A DNA stretch of 64,000 nucleotides from Protula sp. h YS-2021 (lineage: Eukaryota; Annelida; Polychaeta; Sabellida; Serpulidae): NCBI GenBank assembly GCA_949752745.1, contig OX457027.1, positions 15,243,916 to 15,307,915 of the forward strand, in the 5' to 3' direction. A program made the position numbers and the translations under genes. Below the pieces are notes generated by a model that had not been told where the DNA came from, ran no database searches, and saw only the letters and a program-made list of their open reading frames with translations. Positions 51,561-62,688 of this stretch are shown here, piece by piece (the stretch's first letter is position 1; the number at the start of each line of letters is the position of its first letter).

Positions 51561-52261
51561 AGATTTCTGGATGTCTCATCATCCTCTATCTGTGAGCCAA
51601 ATTTCATTTTCCTACGTCAAATGGCGTGAATTAAAAGCACTAAAAATCAATATATCTATATACTCTTTAGCAAATGGGGAAAACTGAAATGCTGCAGTCA
51701 ACAGCACACACTTGCTATCATCCCTCTCATTGTGGACAGCTGGGCGATCAACACGACTATGCTGATATCATGCCATGTACCTTAATTGCATAATCATAGC
51801 GTTTGCCTGCCTGATAATTAGAGGTGTGACGGTTCACCTCCGACTCGGTTCGGTTCGGTTCGATTCGGTTTAACAAAAATCTTCGATTCGGTTTTTTTCG
51901 GTTCGGTTCAGCAAAACCAACTGGCAGTTATTAGTTTTTTTTCAAATATATATATAATGCGTGTTTATATATTTATTTTTTATTTATTTATAATTGCCTG
52001 GACTTAATCAGATATTTATTTTTACCTTAGAACAAATACAAAACCTACCGTATAACGGTAATGTTTTATATTTATTACCTCAAAGCTTACTTACACAAGA
52101 ATTTACACTGTTATTGAGCATCTAACAATTTATTCTAAAATATTGTTTTAACAAATAATTCGCAAATTACATTAAGATTTACGTTTGGTAATTCGCAATA
52201 TTTATTATCCTAAATAAAATACATGTAGCTACTAGCTATGTAGAATCCAATCAAGTTACTT

Positions 52262-53965
52262 CACTAATTTTAACCCGCTCGATGAGGAAAGCGTTCGGAA
52301 AATAATAATGTCTTCATCTCCAAAGTCTTGCGATAGCGACCCAATCCCAACCTGCTTGTCAAACAATGTATCAGTGAACTTCTCAATATCATTTGCAGAA
52401 TAATGAACTTATCAATTTCTACTGACACTTTTCCGGCCTCTTTCAAGCAAGCAATCATTTATCCTCTTCTAAAAAAGCCAAATCTCGATACTATACCGAA
52501 GAACTATCGTCCGGTTTCCAATTTATCCTTTATATCCAAAATTCTTCAAGAGGCAATATGCCAACAATTAAATGTCCATCTCACCTCCCATAGTTTGGAA
52601 GAAAAGTATCGATCAGCTTACCGCAAATATCGCAGGGCTGAAACTGCCCTTATTCGTTTGTTCGATAACCTTTTGATCCAACTGGATAACCGCCAAGCTG
52701 CGTTTCTCACCTTACTCGACCTTTCTGCCGCCTTTGACACCGTAGATCATGAGATCATCTACGCCCGTTTGAGTGCTCCTTTGGTGTCAAAGGTAGAGCC
52801 CTTGATTGGATAGCATCATACCTTCATGATCGAAGTGCACGTGTTAAGATCGATAATGCACTTTCGGACTCAACTACCTTGGATTGCGCCCTACCCCAAG
52901 GTTCCAAATTTGAGGATATTCTCAATAAACCAAGCCATTGGGTTCTCTGATAAAATACACGGACTACCGTATCATTTTATGCGGATGATTCTGGTCTAGA
53001 AAATGCCTTCAGTCCACGTTCAGTCTCAGAACAGGGCACTGCCCTTGCTCAAGTTTCTGATGTCATCAAAGATATCGGGTCCTGGACGACCGCTAATAAA
53101 CTTAAATTGAACAAGGACAAAACTGAATTTTTGGTTATAACAGGTGCACGCAACAAGAAATTTATCCGTACCCATAGCCTACACCTCGACAATGACGTTG
53201 TCAAAGGTTCCAACGTTGCTCGAGTCTTGGGAGTGCTCGCTGACTCGCATTTAACAATGGAGGCACATATAAACTCTGTTGTTCGAACGTGTAACTACTA
53301 CCTACGGTGGATACGTGATGTTCGTTCGCGTTTGAATGACGACGCTGCAAAGACACTTGTGCATGCGTTGGTGATCAGTCGCATCGATTACTCCAACAGT
53401 GTATTAATCAACCTCCCTAAAACGCAGATCAAGCGGCTGCAGCGCATCCTTAATCATTGTGAGACCATCTAGTGAAGAAAGTGTGAAGGATAAACTCATG
53501 GCTCTCCATTGGTTACCGATTGAGCGACGTATTGTGTTTAAAGTCGCCCTTTTGACTCATAAAGCCCTCAACAATTCAGCACTTGAGTACATTACAGAGC
53601 TCCTTTCACTTTATACTCCATCGCGTAGCCTGAGGTCGTCTGATCAGTATCTTCTCCAAGAGCGTCAGTCTAATCAGCGCTACGGGGAAAGAGCGTTCTA
53701 AAATGCAGCACCCAAATTATGGAACTGTTTACCATTTAGAGTAAGACAGGAACGTGATATTTTAGCTTTCAGAAAATTACTAAAAACTCGCCTTTTTAGA
53801 CTGGCATACAATTAATGTGTCAATGTCAATTTTATCTAGTCAATGTTTTTAATTTTTTTTAATATTTAATTCTTAATTTCTTATTAGAATACCTATATTG
53901 TTGGCGCTTAGGGTTTTACCATTGTAAGCACGATATAAATGTGTTAATAATAACAGTTAAAATAA
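52262..53965 (+). mobile_element. 5'-truncated CR1/L2-type LINE, RT remnants
   Basis: Begins inside the RT domain and ends in an AT-rich 3' tail after GTAAGCACGATATAAATGTG. Several stops and frameshifts. Inserted between the hAT-like ends. Confidence 0.85.
52270..53760 (+). pseudogene. LINE reverse transcriptase remnant
   Basis: Recognisable in order: DPIPT-like start, FPASFKQAIIYPLLKKP, NYRPVSNLSFISKIL, LLDLSAAFDTVDHEI (catalytic Asp), CALPQGS, FYADDSGL (catalytic Asp pair, near 52976), KLKLNKDKTEFLVI, then the C-terminal thumb with LGVLADSHLTMEAHI, ISRIDYSNSVL, KDKLMALHWLPIERRI and YTPSRSLRSSD. Frames change at about 52800, 52930 and 53465. Confidence 0.85.
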
Positions 53966-54636
53966 AGTGTGTGAAATATTTGTTGATTTGTTCCATGTGA
54001 TATATATATAAATAATATAAATAAAACTAAAATATACTAAATAATATAAATAAAACTAAAATATACTAAAAGTACTAAAATAACATTACCAAATCAATGC
54101 ATTATCTTGTTATAAATAATAAAAACAAAACCGAACCGAAACCGTGATTGGACTTTTCGGTTTTCGGTTCGAACCGAACCGAAGCCTTTTCTCGGTTCTC
54201 GGTACGAACCGTCACACCTCTACTTATAATGGGCTTCAATGGCAAAAAAATTTAGTGTTCATTTTTGTATAGATATAAAATGTTGTGGACCAACTAGACA
54301 TGCTACATTATGCATCTGCCAAATTTGGTAGCCGTAAGCCGTGACAAGATCATTGGGAAACATTTTACCGAATTGTACGAGTTCAATAAACCAGGCGATT
54401 GAAAATCCACAAGTATAATTATGGTTAATGTGGTTTGTTTAATATTTGAAGCTAGAATAAATTATCTGAAGCGTCATTTTATTGGCATCCTGGAAAAAGT
54501 TTTTATTTTAAATAATATTGTCCAATCCGTCAACGATCCTGCTTTTTATTCATATTCGGGATAAACTAATTTGGAAAATAAAACAAAATAAGAAAATAAA
54601 ACAATCTGGGCTTCAAATTGTATTTTAAATTACTGG

Positions 54637-54854
54637 TTAACCATGGACGCCTTTGACAGCTGTAACCACACCGGCAAAAATTTCTGCTCCTGATTCTGGA
54701 ATATTCTCAGGAGGGATGTCAAATCCACCTTCCAGTGCGGTGGCAGGTCTCAGCTCTGGAGCGTATGCGTATTTAATTCCAAGGCCAGTCCCTGAGAGGT
54801 CGTAGGAAGGGTTGCCATTCTTGACCCAGTCGAATGTACCACCAGCTCCGCAGT
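54637..54854 (-). CDS. Metallocarboxypeptidase, exon 7 (C-terminal, stop)
   Basis: Acceptor TATTTTTCAG|; phase 1 entry completes the split Tyr codon (bovine CPA Tyr248 equivalent). Then CGAGGTFDW, GIKYAYAPELRP with the catalytic base Glu270 and its Arg neighbour, and a C terminus PPENIPESGAEIFAGVV ending at TAA 54639-54637. Position 255, which sets side-chain preference, is Phe. Between the DW and the PELR motif there are 11 more residues than in bovine CPA (rich in Gly, Ser, Asp). Confidence 0.88.
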
Positions 54855-54889
54855 CTGAAAAATAAAAACTCTATGTATTTGTTTGTTAT

Positions 54890-55990
54890 GGAAGGCAATG
54901 GCTGACTGAATGGCAAGCCGGGGAGCTGGCAAAGTGACTGTGTCGTCTACAGTGATTGCGTGGCTGAATGAGTGGCTGATCGAGTGGCTAGCTGAGTGAG
55001 TGCGTGACTGACTAGGTGACTGAGGGAAGCTGAGTGACCATGGCTGGCTGAGTGACCGTGTCTGGCTGAGTGACTGAGTGGCTGGCTGAGTGATTGCGTG
55101 GCTGACTAAATGGCTGAGTGACTGGCTGGGTGATGGTGTGGCTGACTGTGTCTGGTAGAGTGCCTGTGTGGCTGTCTAATTGACTAACTGGATGACGGAG
55201 GGAGTGAGTGACTGGGGGAGTGATTGTGTGGCCGACTGACCGACTGGTTGGGAGACTGAATGGGTATATTTGCCTGTAAAATCAGGTTTTGCTACACAAA
55301 CATGACTGGTATGATAAATATAATTTCTTGTTGATGTTCTTTTCTCTCTTTCTTTTCCTTCTTTCCAGTAAACATCCCGACGTCGATCCAACGTCGATTT
55401 GAGGTTGTAACATCGACCGGAACAAACCAAACAATAATAATTTGGTTGTGATTCGTCGGGACTGGCTGAGTTCCTGAATGCCAGAAAGGCTGGCTGGGAG
55501 ACTGAGAGGCTGACTAGGTGGCTGGTTGTCTGAATGAGTAATGGAGTGTCTGCATGAGTGACTTGTCAATCGGTTGAGCCACTGATTGACTAGCTACGTG
55601 CCTGGATGACTGACTGAGTGGTTGAGTAGTTGGCTGAGTAACTGACTCAGTGACTGACTGGGCGACTAAGTAGCCGACTGAGCAATTGTTGGCTCGCTGG
55701 GTAACTGGGTGGATGGTTAGGTGACTGGGTGGATGGTTGACCGGGTCAATGTTTGAGTGACTTATTGAGAGGCTGACTGGCTGGCTAAGTGATCTAGTGA
55801 CTAGCTGGGTGACTCAGTGGCTGGCTAACTGAGTGTGGGACTCGATGTGTGACTCAGTGGATGGTTACGTGATTGAGTGATTGAGTGACTGAATGTCTAA
55901 TTGAATGGCTCGCTGTTTAACTGCGTGGCCGAGTAACTGGCGAGTCCCTCGGTGACTGGTTGGGTGAAAGACTCACTGACTGTGTGCTTA
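54890..55990. repeat. GACTGAGTGGCTG degenerate minisatellite in intron 6
   Basis: Over 1 kb of imperfect 8-16-bp units on TGACTGAGTGGCTGGC, interrupted at about 55265-55445 by a different repeat. Confidence 0.88.
55365..55440 (+). repeat. Interspersed repeat fragment (CAGTAAACATCCCGACGTCG)
   Basis: CAGTAAACAT..GTCGATCCAACGTCGATTTG matches 63525-63585 in the opposite orientation. Confidence 0.6.
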
Positions 55991-56286
55991 AGGCACTGGA
56001 TTAATGAGTAACTGAGGAAAGACTAGACTGTGTAGCAACAGTTCAAGGGCTTTTTTCATATATATTTACATGGATATCATCGCTTACCATACCATACCAT
56101 AATCCAACAAAATAAAATGAATAAATATATCAGTAACACAGGAGGGAATATTCTGAGTATTTTATGACATACATTTATGATAATGAATTGTTTGAACGAA
56201 ATAAATCTACTCTCTCCTAGTTTGAATCATGCGTTCTGTTTGCAGCCTGCTTGGTCCCTCTATATGTGTGGTAAACGGTCTGGTGG

Positions 56287-56560
56287 TGGCCCGGGGGGGG
56301 GGGGGGGTGGCGGGGAGGGGTGACACTCACGTTCCAAATGGTTACCATGCGTATCTATGACTGTTTAAAACGACCCCTAAATGCGGAGTGCTATGTTTAA
56401 AGTAATACTCCCCTTTTTAACTAAAGGAGGGTAACAATTCAGAAACACCCCTTTGCGGAAAACGCTGAGTACTGAATGAAAATTACACCCTTTTTTAACG
56501 AAACTGGCACTCCGTGTCTGGTTTCAAAATTACCCCCTCTCTCCGCGTTGCCCAAGTGAT
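56287..56560 (-). repeat. Dispersed repeat family R1, copy 6 (inverted)
   Basis: Long inverted copy: TGGTTACCATGCGTATC, AAATGCGGAGTGCTATGTTT, AACGCTGAGTACTGAATGAA, TTTTTTAACGAAACTGGCAC; G-run at 56291. Confidence 0.8.
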
Positions 56561-57474
56561 CCACCTGGGGGTGATGGTGGGGGGCGGGGAGGGGAGGGGG
56601 AGAGGGGGGAAACGAGTCGTCTGTGTGCTCTATGGTTTTTCCTCAGCATTGGTTCACAGTGTCCTCGAGCAAAGCAGTGTCGCTTAATGAGGACATTGTA
56701 GGTTCAGCATCACAAGTAACAAGCTATCGCAGAGGGCAGAGAGCAGAGAGCACGGCCCCGAACCGGAACTGGAAATCAATCACATGCAACAAACCATTCC
56801 AATTCATTTTGTTTCATACTTTTTTTGATATTTGAAATCGTGTCAGTGGATGTCACCGCGTCAAAGTGTGTCTATCAAATTTGTGTCAGATGATATGAAG
56901 GGGGAATGCTGACACCTATATTTCTTACGGTTGAGTTCACCGAGAACAGGTTGAATGTCACTGGTGACATCAGACTGATGTTGGTTGAAAACATCACATA
57001 CACTTGAATGGAGTTATATAAATCATATATTAGGAGAATCTCGAGGACAATGAAAAATAAAATAAAAACATATAAATCCACTAGAAACAGACAGTTTTTC
57101 TTTTATAATAGTATTATCAAAATGGGAGTAACAGCCGGTGATTGACGCACGGACGTACTGACAGACGGACAGACTGAGAGACGAGAACAACCACACCCAT
57201 AGTCCCCTCCACTGTGACCTAATACCTCGGTTGGGGGGGGGGGGTAAAAAACGTAGGAATAATGGGATGGTACGAATAAACACGTGGGATTGTGCCACAA
57301 TGCCTGACATTTCACGTGCCTGGTGTAAAGTTACTGACACCGATATCCGAGCAAATATTCTTATGACAGGACACACTCAGTTCGAAATGGTAACGTCTCT
57401 CAAACCTAAAATTGGATTTCTTATGGTTGCGCTGTGTCTCGGAGTTTCGTTGCAACAATGATATTCAAGCGACA

Positions 57475-57850
57475 CATCGGCCCCGTATTCAATAACTTAG
57501 CTCAAATTCATGCTCAAATTGAGTCTGAAATTTGAATTTCAAACTCATTTGAGCATTGGTTCAAAATATGAGCTTAAGCTTTTCAGCGTCGACACTCGAC
57601 TTGACACTCGACTTGACACTTGACCGTTTCTGTGGGCAGCGTTAGAAGTGTTTAAGTGTATAATTTGAAATGACTGAAATAAAGTACTTCAGACATGTCA
57701 TGGTGAGAAAAAAGTTTATTTGACTTCACTTAATTTTAAGCTACCGTCTAGTATAGACTCATTTTGAGCTGATGTTTTACTTATTGAATGACTGAAGCTC
57801 ATACTTGGCTCAAATTTTGAGTCTGAGTCACGTAATTGAATACGGGCCCA
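57475..57850. other. Inverted pair around ATTGAATACGGGCC
   Basis: GGCCCCGTATTCAATAACTTAGCTCAAATT (57480) and its inverse ending CACGTAATTGAATACGGGCC (57850), with TTTGAGCTTAAG-like interior. Looks like a roughly 370-bp TIR element in intron 6 of the carboxypeptidase gene; no target duplication was identified. Confidence 0.45.
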
Positions 57851-58013
57851 CAGCAACACCCGATAAAACACGCACAAAACAACCCGATGGTCTGAGCACC
57901 ACCTGCAACCGATTGAAGCATCCGAACCAGCCAATGATAACCAAAGAGAAAGGATGGGTTCATTTTGTACGAGGACAATCTTGGCGTCGTGTATTCTGGG
58001 AAATGTCGGCCGA

Positions 58014-58372
58014 CACTTACAGAGTAAGTCTGGAACAGTGCAAGCAGTGAAGACACTTACAGAGTAAGTCCGGATCAGTGCCAGCAGTGAAGACACTTAC
58101 AGAGTAAGTCTGGATCAGTGCCAGCAGTGAAGTCACTTACAGAGTAAGTCTGGAACAGTGCCAGCAGTGAAGACACTTATAGAGTAAGTCTGGAACAGTG
58201 CCACGGTGAAGACACTTACAGAGTAAGTCTGGAACAGTGCCAGCAGTGAAGACACTTACAGAGTAAGTCTGGATCAGTGCCAGCAGTGAAGACACTTACA
58301 GAGTAAGTCTGAAACAGTGCCAGCAGTGAAGACACTTACAGAGTAAGTCTGGAACAGTGCCAGCAGTGAAGG
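58014..58372 (-). repeat. 40-bp minisatellite grown from exon 6 edge and its 5' splice site
   Basis: Nine units of 39-40 bp. The unit at 58333-58372 is the real exon 6 3' end (TTCACTGCTGGCACTGTTCC, AGACTTACTCT) plus donor GTAAGTGTC on the minus strand. Eight further copies follow in the intron. All keep the GTAAGTG donor except one unit (58172-58210), where GT became AT and one base is missing. Confidence 0.92.
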
Positions 58373-58424
58373 GTCTCCCGTGGACTTCTTCAATGGCTAC
58401 CACTACATCTTCTGCCACAGTCAT
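58340..58424 (-). CDS. Metallocarboxypeptidase, exon 6
   Basis: Acceptor CTCTTTGCAG|, donor CTCT|GTAAGTG; 85 nt, phase 0 in, phase 1 out. Encodes VAEDVVVAIEEVHGRPFTAG, the helix and turn before Tyr248 in M14 enzymes (usual form: A..A..AL...G..Y..G). Confidence 0.85.
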
Positions 58425-59094
58425 CTGCAAAGAGAACAGTTTGCTTGGATTAAAACAGCTACTGCGCCTAGATTTAGCAAGAAACAGAAAGTCGCGATGT
58501 GATCTATTTGGCAAGTTAAGGGTCAGCAGTGAAGGACTTAGAAAAGATATTTCGGATTCTCACTTCTGCTTTGCAAAATCGCTTTCTCCCTTCGAGCAAT
58601 ATTTTACAAACTGTTCAGCCTAATTTTGGTTTTATTTTTCATTTTCAGAAAAGACAATGTTCTTTTTTTTTATTCCGAAGCCTTTCTAGTAATCTGAGAA
58701 ACTTTTTTGCCAGTTCGAAACCTTTCTAAAAACATACCCTGGCTACTACTTGCTGTATGAAATTGCATCCCTAGCTCCGACCCCCTCCCCCGCCCCACCC
58801 CGAGCTTCACCAGGAATAGTGTGCAGCTGAAGCTGATAATTTATATCAACATTCAGTGTACTTAAAATGACCAGGTAGGATTTTTGTTTTGTTTCATTCA
58901 CACGTCCGTTCTTATAAAAACTAACACAAGCATTTCACTATGATCAGCGTACTTGGCATTTGCAAGTGAAGCACACATCATTATGTAATGCACAGTGTGG
59001 CTGTTACCAGATGCCAGAAGCTTAATTCGGCAAATGCTGCTGAACACTTTAGACAAGCATTTCTTGATAAAAAAATTGCCTTTTTTTGCTTCGC

Positions 59095-59235
59095 GTTTTG
59101 ATCATGAAAATGAAAATAAAAGACAGTAGCAAAAGACGAAGTGCACAACTTCAGATCAATTACTAAATACGTGCGAAATTTGGGGGGGGGGGGGGGGTCC
59201 TAGGGTTAGTGTGGTCAGAGGAGTAGTAAAGATGG
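59095..59235 (+). repeat. Dispersed repeat family R2, copy 2
   Basis: Same block order as 38130-38360, with a G-run inserted at 59182. Confidence 0.45.
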
Positions 59236-59379
59236 ACCAGTGAAGAGAAACAAAGGTCCGAAACATTGGTCCTGTATAACTTCAATATACTCTTTGGCAA
59301 GTCAAAATGTTAAAAAAGCACTTCATTGAACATATGAAAATAGCCCAATATAGTTAGTGCCGTTTCATGAGGCGCCACA

Positions 59380-60010
59380 GTTCGAATCCGCGACAAAACG
59401 CCTCGCGACATGACGCCTCGCGACATAACGCCTCGCGACATAACGCCTCGCGATAAAACGCCTCGCGACATAAGGCCTCGCGACAAAACGCCTCAAAATG
59501 TAAAGTGTGACAAAACGTCTCACTCGTATAAACTCCCTATTTCCCCCCATTTTTCTTACTTTTTATCGTACACTCATTGTTCACCTATTACACATTTGTC
59601 ATTGAACTTGTTTCTGAATTTTTGCTCGTACTGTTTTTCCATTTTTTCTGACATTTTTGCTCATATTTTGCTACGCCTAGATGCTTGTTATATATTTTAT
59701 TCTACAAAGGAAGAAGAGCAAATTAAAGAAATGCTTCCTTTGTTGGTCTTGCATTCAAAGAGTAGTCCGATCAGAGTCACTGAATGTCAGAGATATCGGA
59801 GTATTGCATAGCCAGACTGGCTAAAAAACAAGTCATTTAGTCAGAGTAAGAAAAATGAGGGAAAATAGGGAGTTTATACGAATGAGGCGTACTGTCGCAC
59901 TTTACATTTTGAGGCGTTTTGTCGCGAGGCCTTATGTCGCGAGGCGTTTTATCGCGAGGCGTTATGTAGCGAGGCGTTTTGTCGCGATGCCTTTTGTCGG
60001 GATACCCCAC
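59380..60010. mobile_element. Foldback/MITE-like element with 15-bp repeats in its TIRs
   Basis: Left arm 59385-59560 and right arm 59845-60008 are inverted copies. Each has a tandem run of CGCCTCGCGACATAA (15 bp), then AAAATGTAAAGTGTGACA, then TATAAACTCCCTATTT. The 285-bp centre is AT-rich and non-coding. Lies in intron 5 of the carboxypeptidase gene. Confidence 0.8.
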
Positions 60011-60164
60011 AGTTCAGCGCATGAATCTTGTAAAAGACAGTCAATTTAGTGCGTCTAGTTTGTAACGGAGAGTCAGTTCAGCACGTGTAGCTTATATATT
60101 AAGCTGTAAATTTTGTCGATTTCTGGATGGTCCAGGTACGAGCTATGGGAGAAATTAAACCCAC

Positions 60165-60367
60165 CAGCTCATCATAATCACTGGATTTTTCTTCACTGCC
60201 TCCCCATGGCAGAAGCCAGAGCTGAGTGTAGGAATGCATCGTGATGTAGAGGCCAAGGTCTGATGCCCGGTCTTGGAGAGCTTGCATCATCAGCTGGGTC
60301 TCCACGCAGCTGGCAGCTGATTCCCCTGAGTATGTGTCTTCGCAGGGATCGCGACTTACACCACATG
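60165..60367 (-). CDS. Metallocarboxypeptidase, exon 5
   Basis: Acceptor ATTATAATAG|, donor GAGCTG|GTGGGT; 203 nt, phase 1 in, phase 0 out. Carries the second disulfide Cys (SRDPCEDTYSG), the third zinc ligand and substrate pocket in YITMHSYTQLWLLPWG (His196, Ser197, Tyr198). Confidence 0.93.
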
Positions 60368-60589
60368 CTATTATAATGTTAAAAACAGAGATTAATGTTA
60401 CGCTTTATCCAAAAAGGCATGTTTTCAACATTACGAATATATGAGATGGAAGGGAGAAGGTGTGGGGTGGGGTGAGGTGGGGGGGGGGGGAGGGAATTAG
60501 TTTTTAATTTTGAAACAGTAGACACCTAGACTAAGAAGCCAAATTTCCCAGCGCTAGCCAATGAGCGTCGTGATTTGAAAAGTAAACGT

Positions 60590-60685
60590 CTGCTAAAACA
60601 TCTGCTAACTACGTCTGCTAAAACGTCTGTTAAAACGTCTGCTAAAACGTTTGCTAAAACGTCTGCTAACTACGTCTGCGAAGCT
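60590..60685. repeat. AACGTCTGCTA 15-bp minisatellite
   Basis: Six units of AAAACGTCTGCTA. Confidence 0.85.
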
Positions 60686-60904
60686 AATTCTTGGTAATTG
60701 AGATTTTGTAAGCCTAATCGGACGGTAAGTCACTGCTCAATGTGTCTATTAGTTTTTTTCTTATTTATTTATTTATTTATTTACATGTTGCATAACTGGC
60801 ATTTCATTCGTTGTTTCGAACATTTTGCATCTATATTTGGCCATTTACGTAAATAACAAAACAAAAATACAAAGGTCAGAAGAAAAAAAAACTAGAAAAT
60901 CTAC

Positions 60905-60995
60905 CACTCCAGTTGGCATCCCAGTTCCTGTTCAAGTCTGTGCCGATGCAGACGGATCCATCGTTTGGTTCTCTGTTTTTACGCCAGTATCTGTC
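60905..60995 (-). CDS. Metallocarboxypeptidase, exon 4
   Basis: Acceptor TTTTCACAG|, donor GGAGTG|GTAGAT; 91 nt, phase 0 in, phase 1 out. Encodes [20 protein letters not shown] then NRNW: Arg127 in WRK, the first disulfide Cys, and the carboxylate-binding Asn144-Arg145. Confidence 0.93.
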
Positions 60996-61094
60996 CTGTG
61001 AAAATGACATAATCTAACGATTTAAAAAAAACACAATAAATAAACATCAAGATCTTTACTTTTTTTTACTTTTTTGGTACAACGACTTTAACTC

Positions 61095-61500
61095 CTGAAT
61101 TTTATAGGTATAGACCCAGCAAAACCAAAACTCCACACCTAACAGGAAAAACACCTAGATATAACAGGAATAACAGCTAGATGTATCAGGAATAACATCT
61201 AGATATAACAGGAATAACGCCCAGATATTACAGGAACAACACCTGATATAACAGGAATAATAACATTGGCGTAGCCACATTTTTACAACTGTGGGGGGGG
61301 GGGGGGGGGGAGGGACAAACTTTCGTAATGGAGGGGGAGCGAAGGATACTATGGCCCCCTCTCTGAAAAGTGGGGGGGGGGGGATGAGGCCCCCCAGCCT
61401 CCTCGGTAGCTACGCCTATGTTAATACCTAAGATGCATCAGGAACAACACCTAATATAACAGGAATAACACCGAGGTGTATTAGGAATTGCCATACTTAA
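61095..61500. repeat. ATAACAGGAATAACACCTAG minisatellite, interrupted
   Basis: About 10 units of 20-22 bp, split by a separate element at 61262-61425. Confidence 0.85.
61262..61425. mobile_element. Small TIR element inserted in the minisatellite
   Basis: Ends ATTGGCGTAGCCAC and inverted GTAGCTACGCCTATG, with two G-runs and GAGGCCCCCCAGCC inside. Non-coding MITE-like; target duplication not clear. Confidence 0.6.
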
Positions 61501-61622
61501 AAAAAGGAATCCCCACTTTAATTTTTTTCTCTACGATAAAAACTTAGTTGACGTTAACTTAATAATTTTTAGATATTACTTTCCTTTAGATAATTAAGAT
61601 CTCATGCAAAAATATAACTTAC

Positions 61623-61727
61623 GGCAGCGAAAGTGTATTCATAACCATCAGGGTTGATGCATGGGGAAATATACCAGGCATAATTTTCCCTCATGTCCAT
61701 CGCTTCCGTAGATGTACCAAACAGAAT
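61623..61727 (-). CDS. Metallocarboxypeptidase, exon 3
   Basis: Acceptor AACCCTCAG|, donor GCTGCC|GTAAGT; 105 nt, 35 codons, phase 0 both ends. Contains WYISPCINPDGYEYTFA, the conserved P-x-x-NPDGY block. Confidence 0.93.
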
Positions 61728-61794
61728 CTGAGGGTTAGAAAAATGACTATTATTTCCAATGTTTATTGTTGCTTCCTTCTTTCATAAAAAAGTG

Positions 61795-61940
61795 AAACCA
61801 CACGTGGAATCATAGCTGTTCCTTCTGGAAACCACACGTGTTCCTCCAAGAAATCACACACGTTCCACTATGAAACCATACATGTTCCTCCATGAAATGA
61901 CGCGGTTTCCTTCATGAAACTATGCGTGTTCCTTCATGCT
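61795..61940. repeat. GAAACCACACGTGTTCCTCC minisatellite
   Basis: Five to six degenerate units of about 25 bp in intron 2 of the carboxypeptidase gene. Confidence 0.8.
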
Positions 61941-62135
61941 GCTAATTACAACTTTCTCCTGTCTGTATGACTTATTTAGTTGGGGGCGGGCGACACTAAA
62001 TGGTATTTATATCTTATAATGAAAAATTTAATCATCAGTTGTACTTAATGATTTGTTACTATTCACTAACAAGGAATAACACAACTTTATGTAACTCACC
62101 CGCGCAGCTAACCTGCTAATACCCATTCCACTCAC

Positions 62136-62234
62136 CTCGTAGATGATCCACACTGCTGTAGCATGAGCTATCCACTCCCTGGCGTGAATACCCGCATCCA
62201 AGAAGGTTTTTGGCAAATTACTGTTTGCGTTTAT
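62136..62234 (-). CDS. Metallocarboxypeptidase, exon 2
   Basis: Acceptor CATAAAACAG|, donor TACGAG|GTGAGT; 99 nt, phase 0 both ends. Contains DAGIHAREWIAHATAVWIIY, the zinc motif with His69 and Glu72. Confidence 0.95.
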
Positions 62235-62577
62235 CTGTTTTATGTTGAAATATAACATATGATATATTCTGAGGAAAAGAAAAAAAACTGGTTGAAACAC
62301 TTTGGTGGCTGGGTCAGACCAGTATGACCCTGCCCTTAAGTATGCACTGAAGAGGAGGACTGTGAAGGACAGTTAAACCTAACCCAAACCAGCATCCACT
62401 CGCGAAATTCAGATATATGCAGAACACTAGCGCACTAGCTACCTCACAGAAGGAAACACTTCTTGTTCACAAAAGTATAACAACTGACATCTAGTACTAC
62501 TCTACGAACTGGAGAGATTGTGAAAATTCTCAAGCATAAATTGACCAACTACACACATTCATTAGGCCAGTACGTAC

Positions 62578-62688
62578 CTCCACCAAGTACATCATACGGC
62601 CTTCGTACGACTCTCCGATTTCGACCATTCGCGCGTCAATGCCGGCCGATACCGCCTCGTTAACAGTTTCCGTCATCCATTCCACCAT
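62578..62688 (-). CDS. M14 A/B-type metallocarboxypeptidase, first exon in window
   Basis: Seven exons in all (62688-62578, 62234-62136, 61727-61623, 60995-60905, 60367-60165, 58424-58340, 54854-54637), each joined in consistent phase, give nearly the whole 300-residue catalytic domain of a zinc exopeptidase that removes C-terminal residues. This exon (acceptor GGCCACTAG|, donor GTGGAG|GTACGT, 37 codons) carries the N-terminal helix and IGESYEGR. Zinc ligands, Arg127, Asn144-Arg145, Tyr248 and Glu270 are all present, so it should be active. Phe at position 255 points to a hydrophobic or aromatic preference (A-like) rather than basic. The signal and propeptide exons must lie beyond 64000. Confidence 0.9.

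Larger units (their letters stand above)
46951..51828. other. Gene-free stretch with repeats
   Basis: Contains R1 copy 5, a pair of diverged direct copies of a 100-bp segment (about 48340-48450 and 49030-49130, CAGTATTTGGCTTTCAA...ACGTGACGTTGTCAATTTAA), palindromic GGGAATACGTGTATTCCC-type clusters, microsatellites and an AGGTCA-rich repeat (51130-51560). No gene supported. Confidence 0.55.
51829..54222. mobile_element. hAT-like TIR element with nested LINE fragment
   Basis: Inverted ends TAGAGGTGTGACGGTTC (17 bp perfect), followed by GGTTCGG-rich subterminal repeats on both sides. Flanked by CTGATAAT (51821-51828) and CTTATAAT (54223-54230), an 8-bp duplication with one mismatch, the size made by hAT transposases. 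No transposase remains; the interior is AT-rich plus the LINE. Confidence 0.75.

Noticed and set aside
59365..60049. ORFs with TPRDI or VARRF repeats
   Set aside because: Translations of the 15-bp repeat in the foldback element arms.
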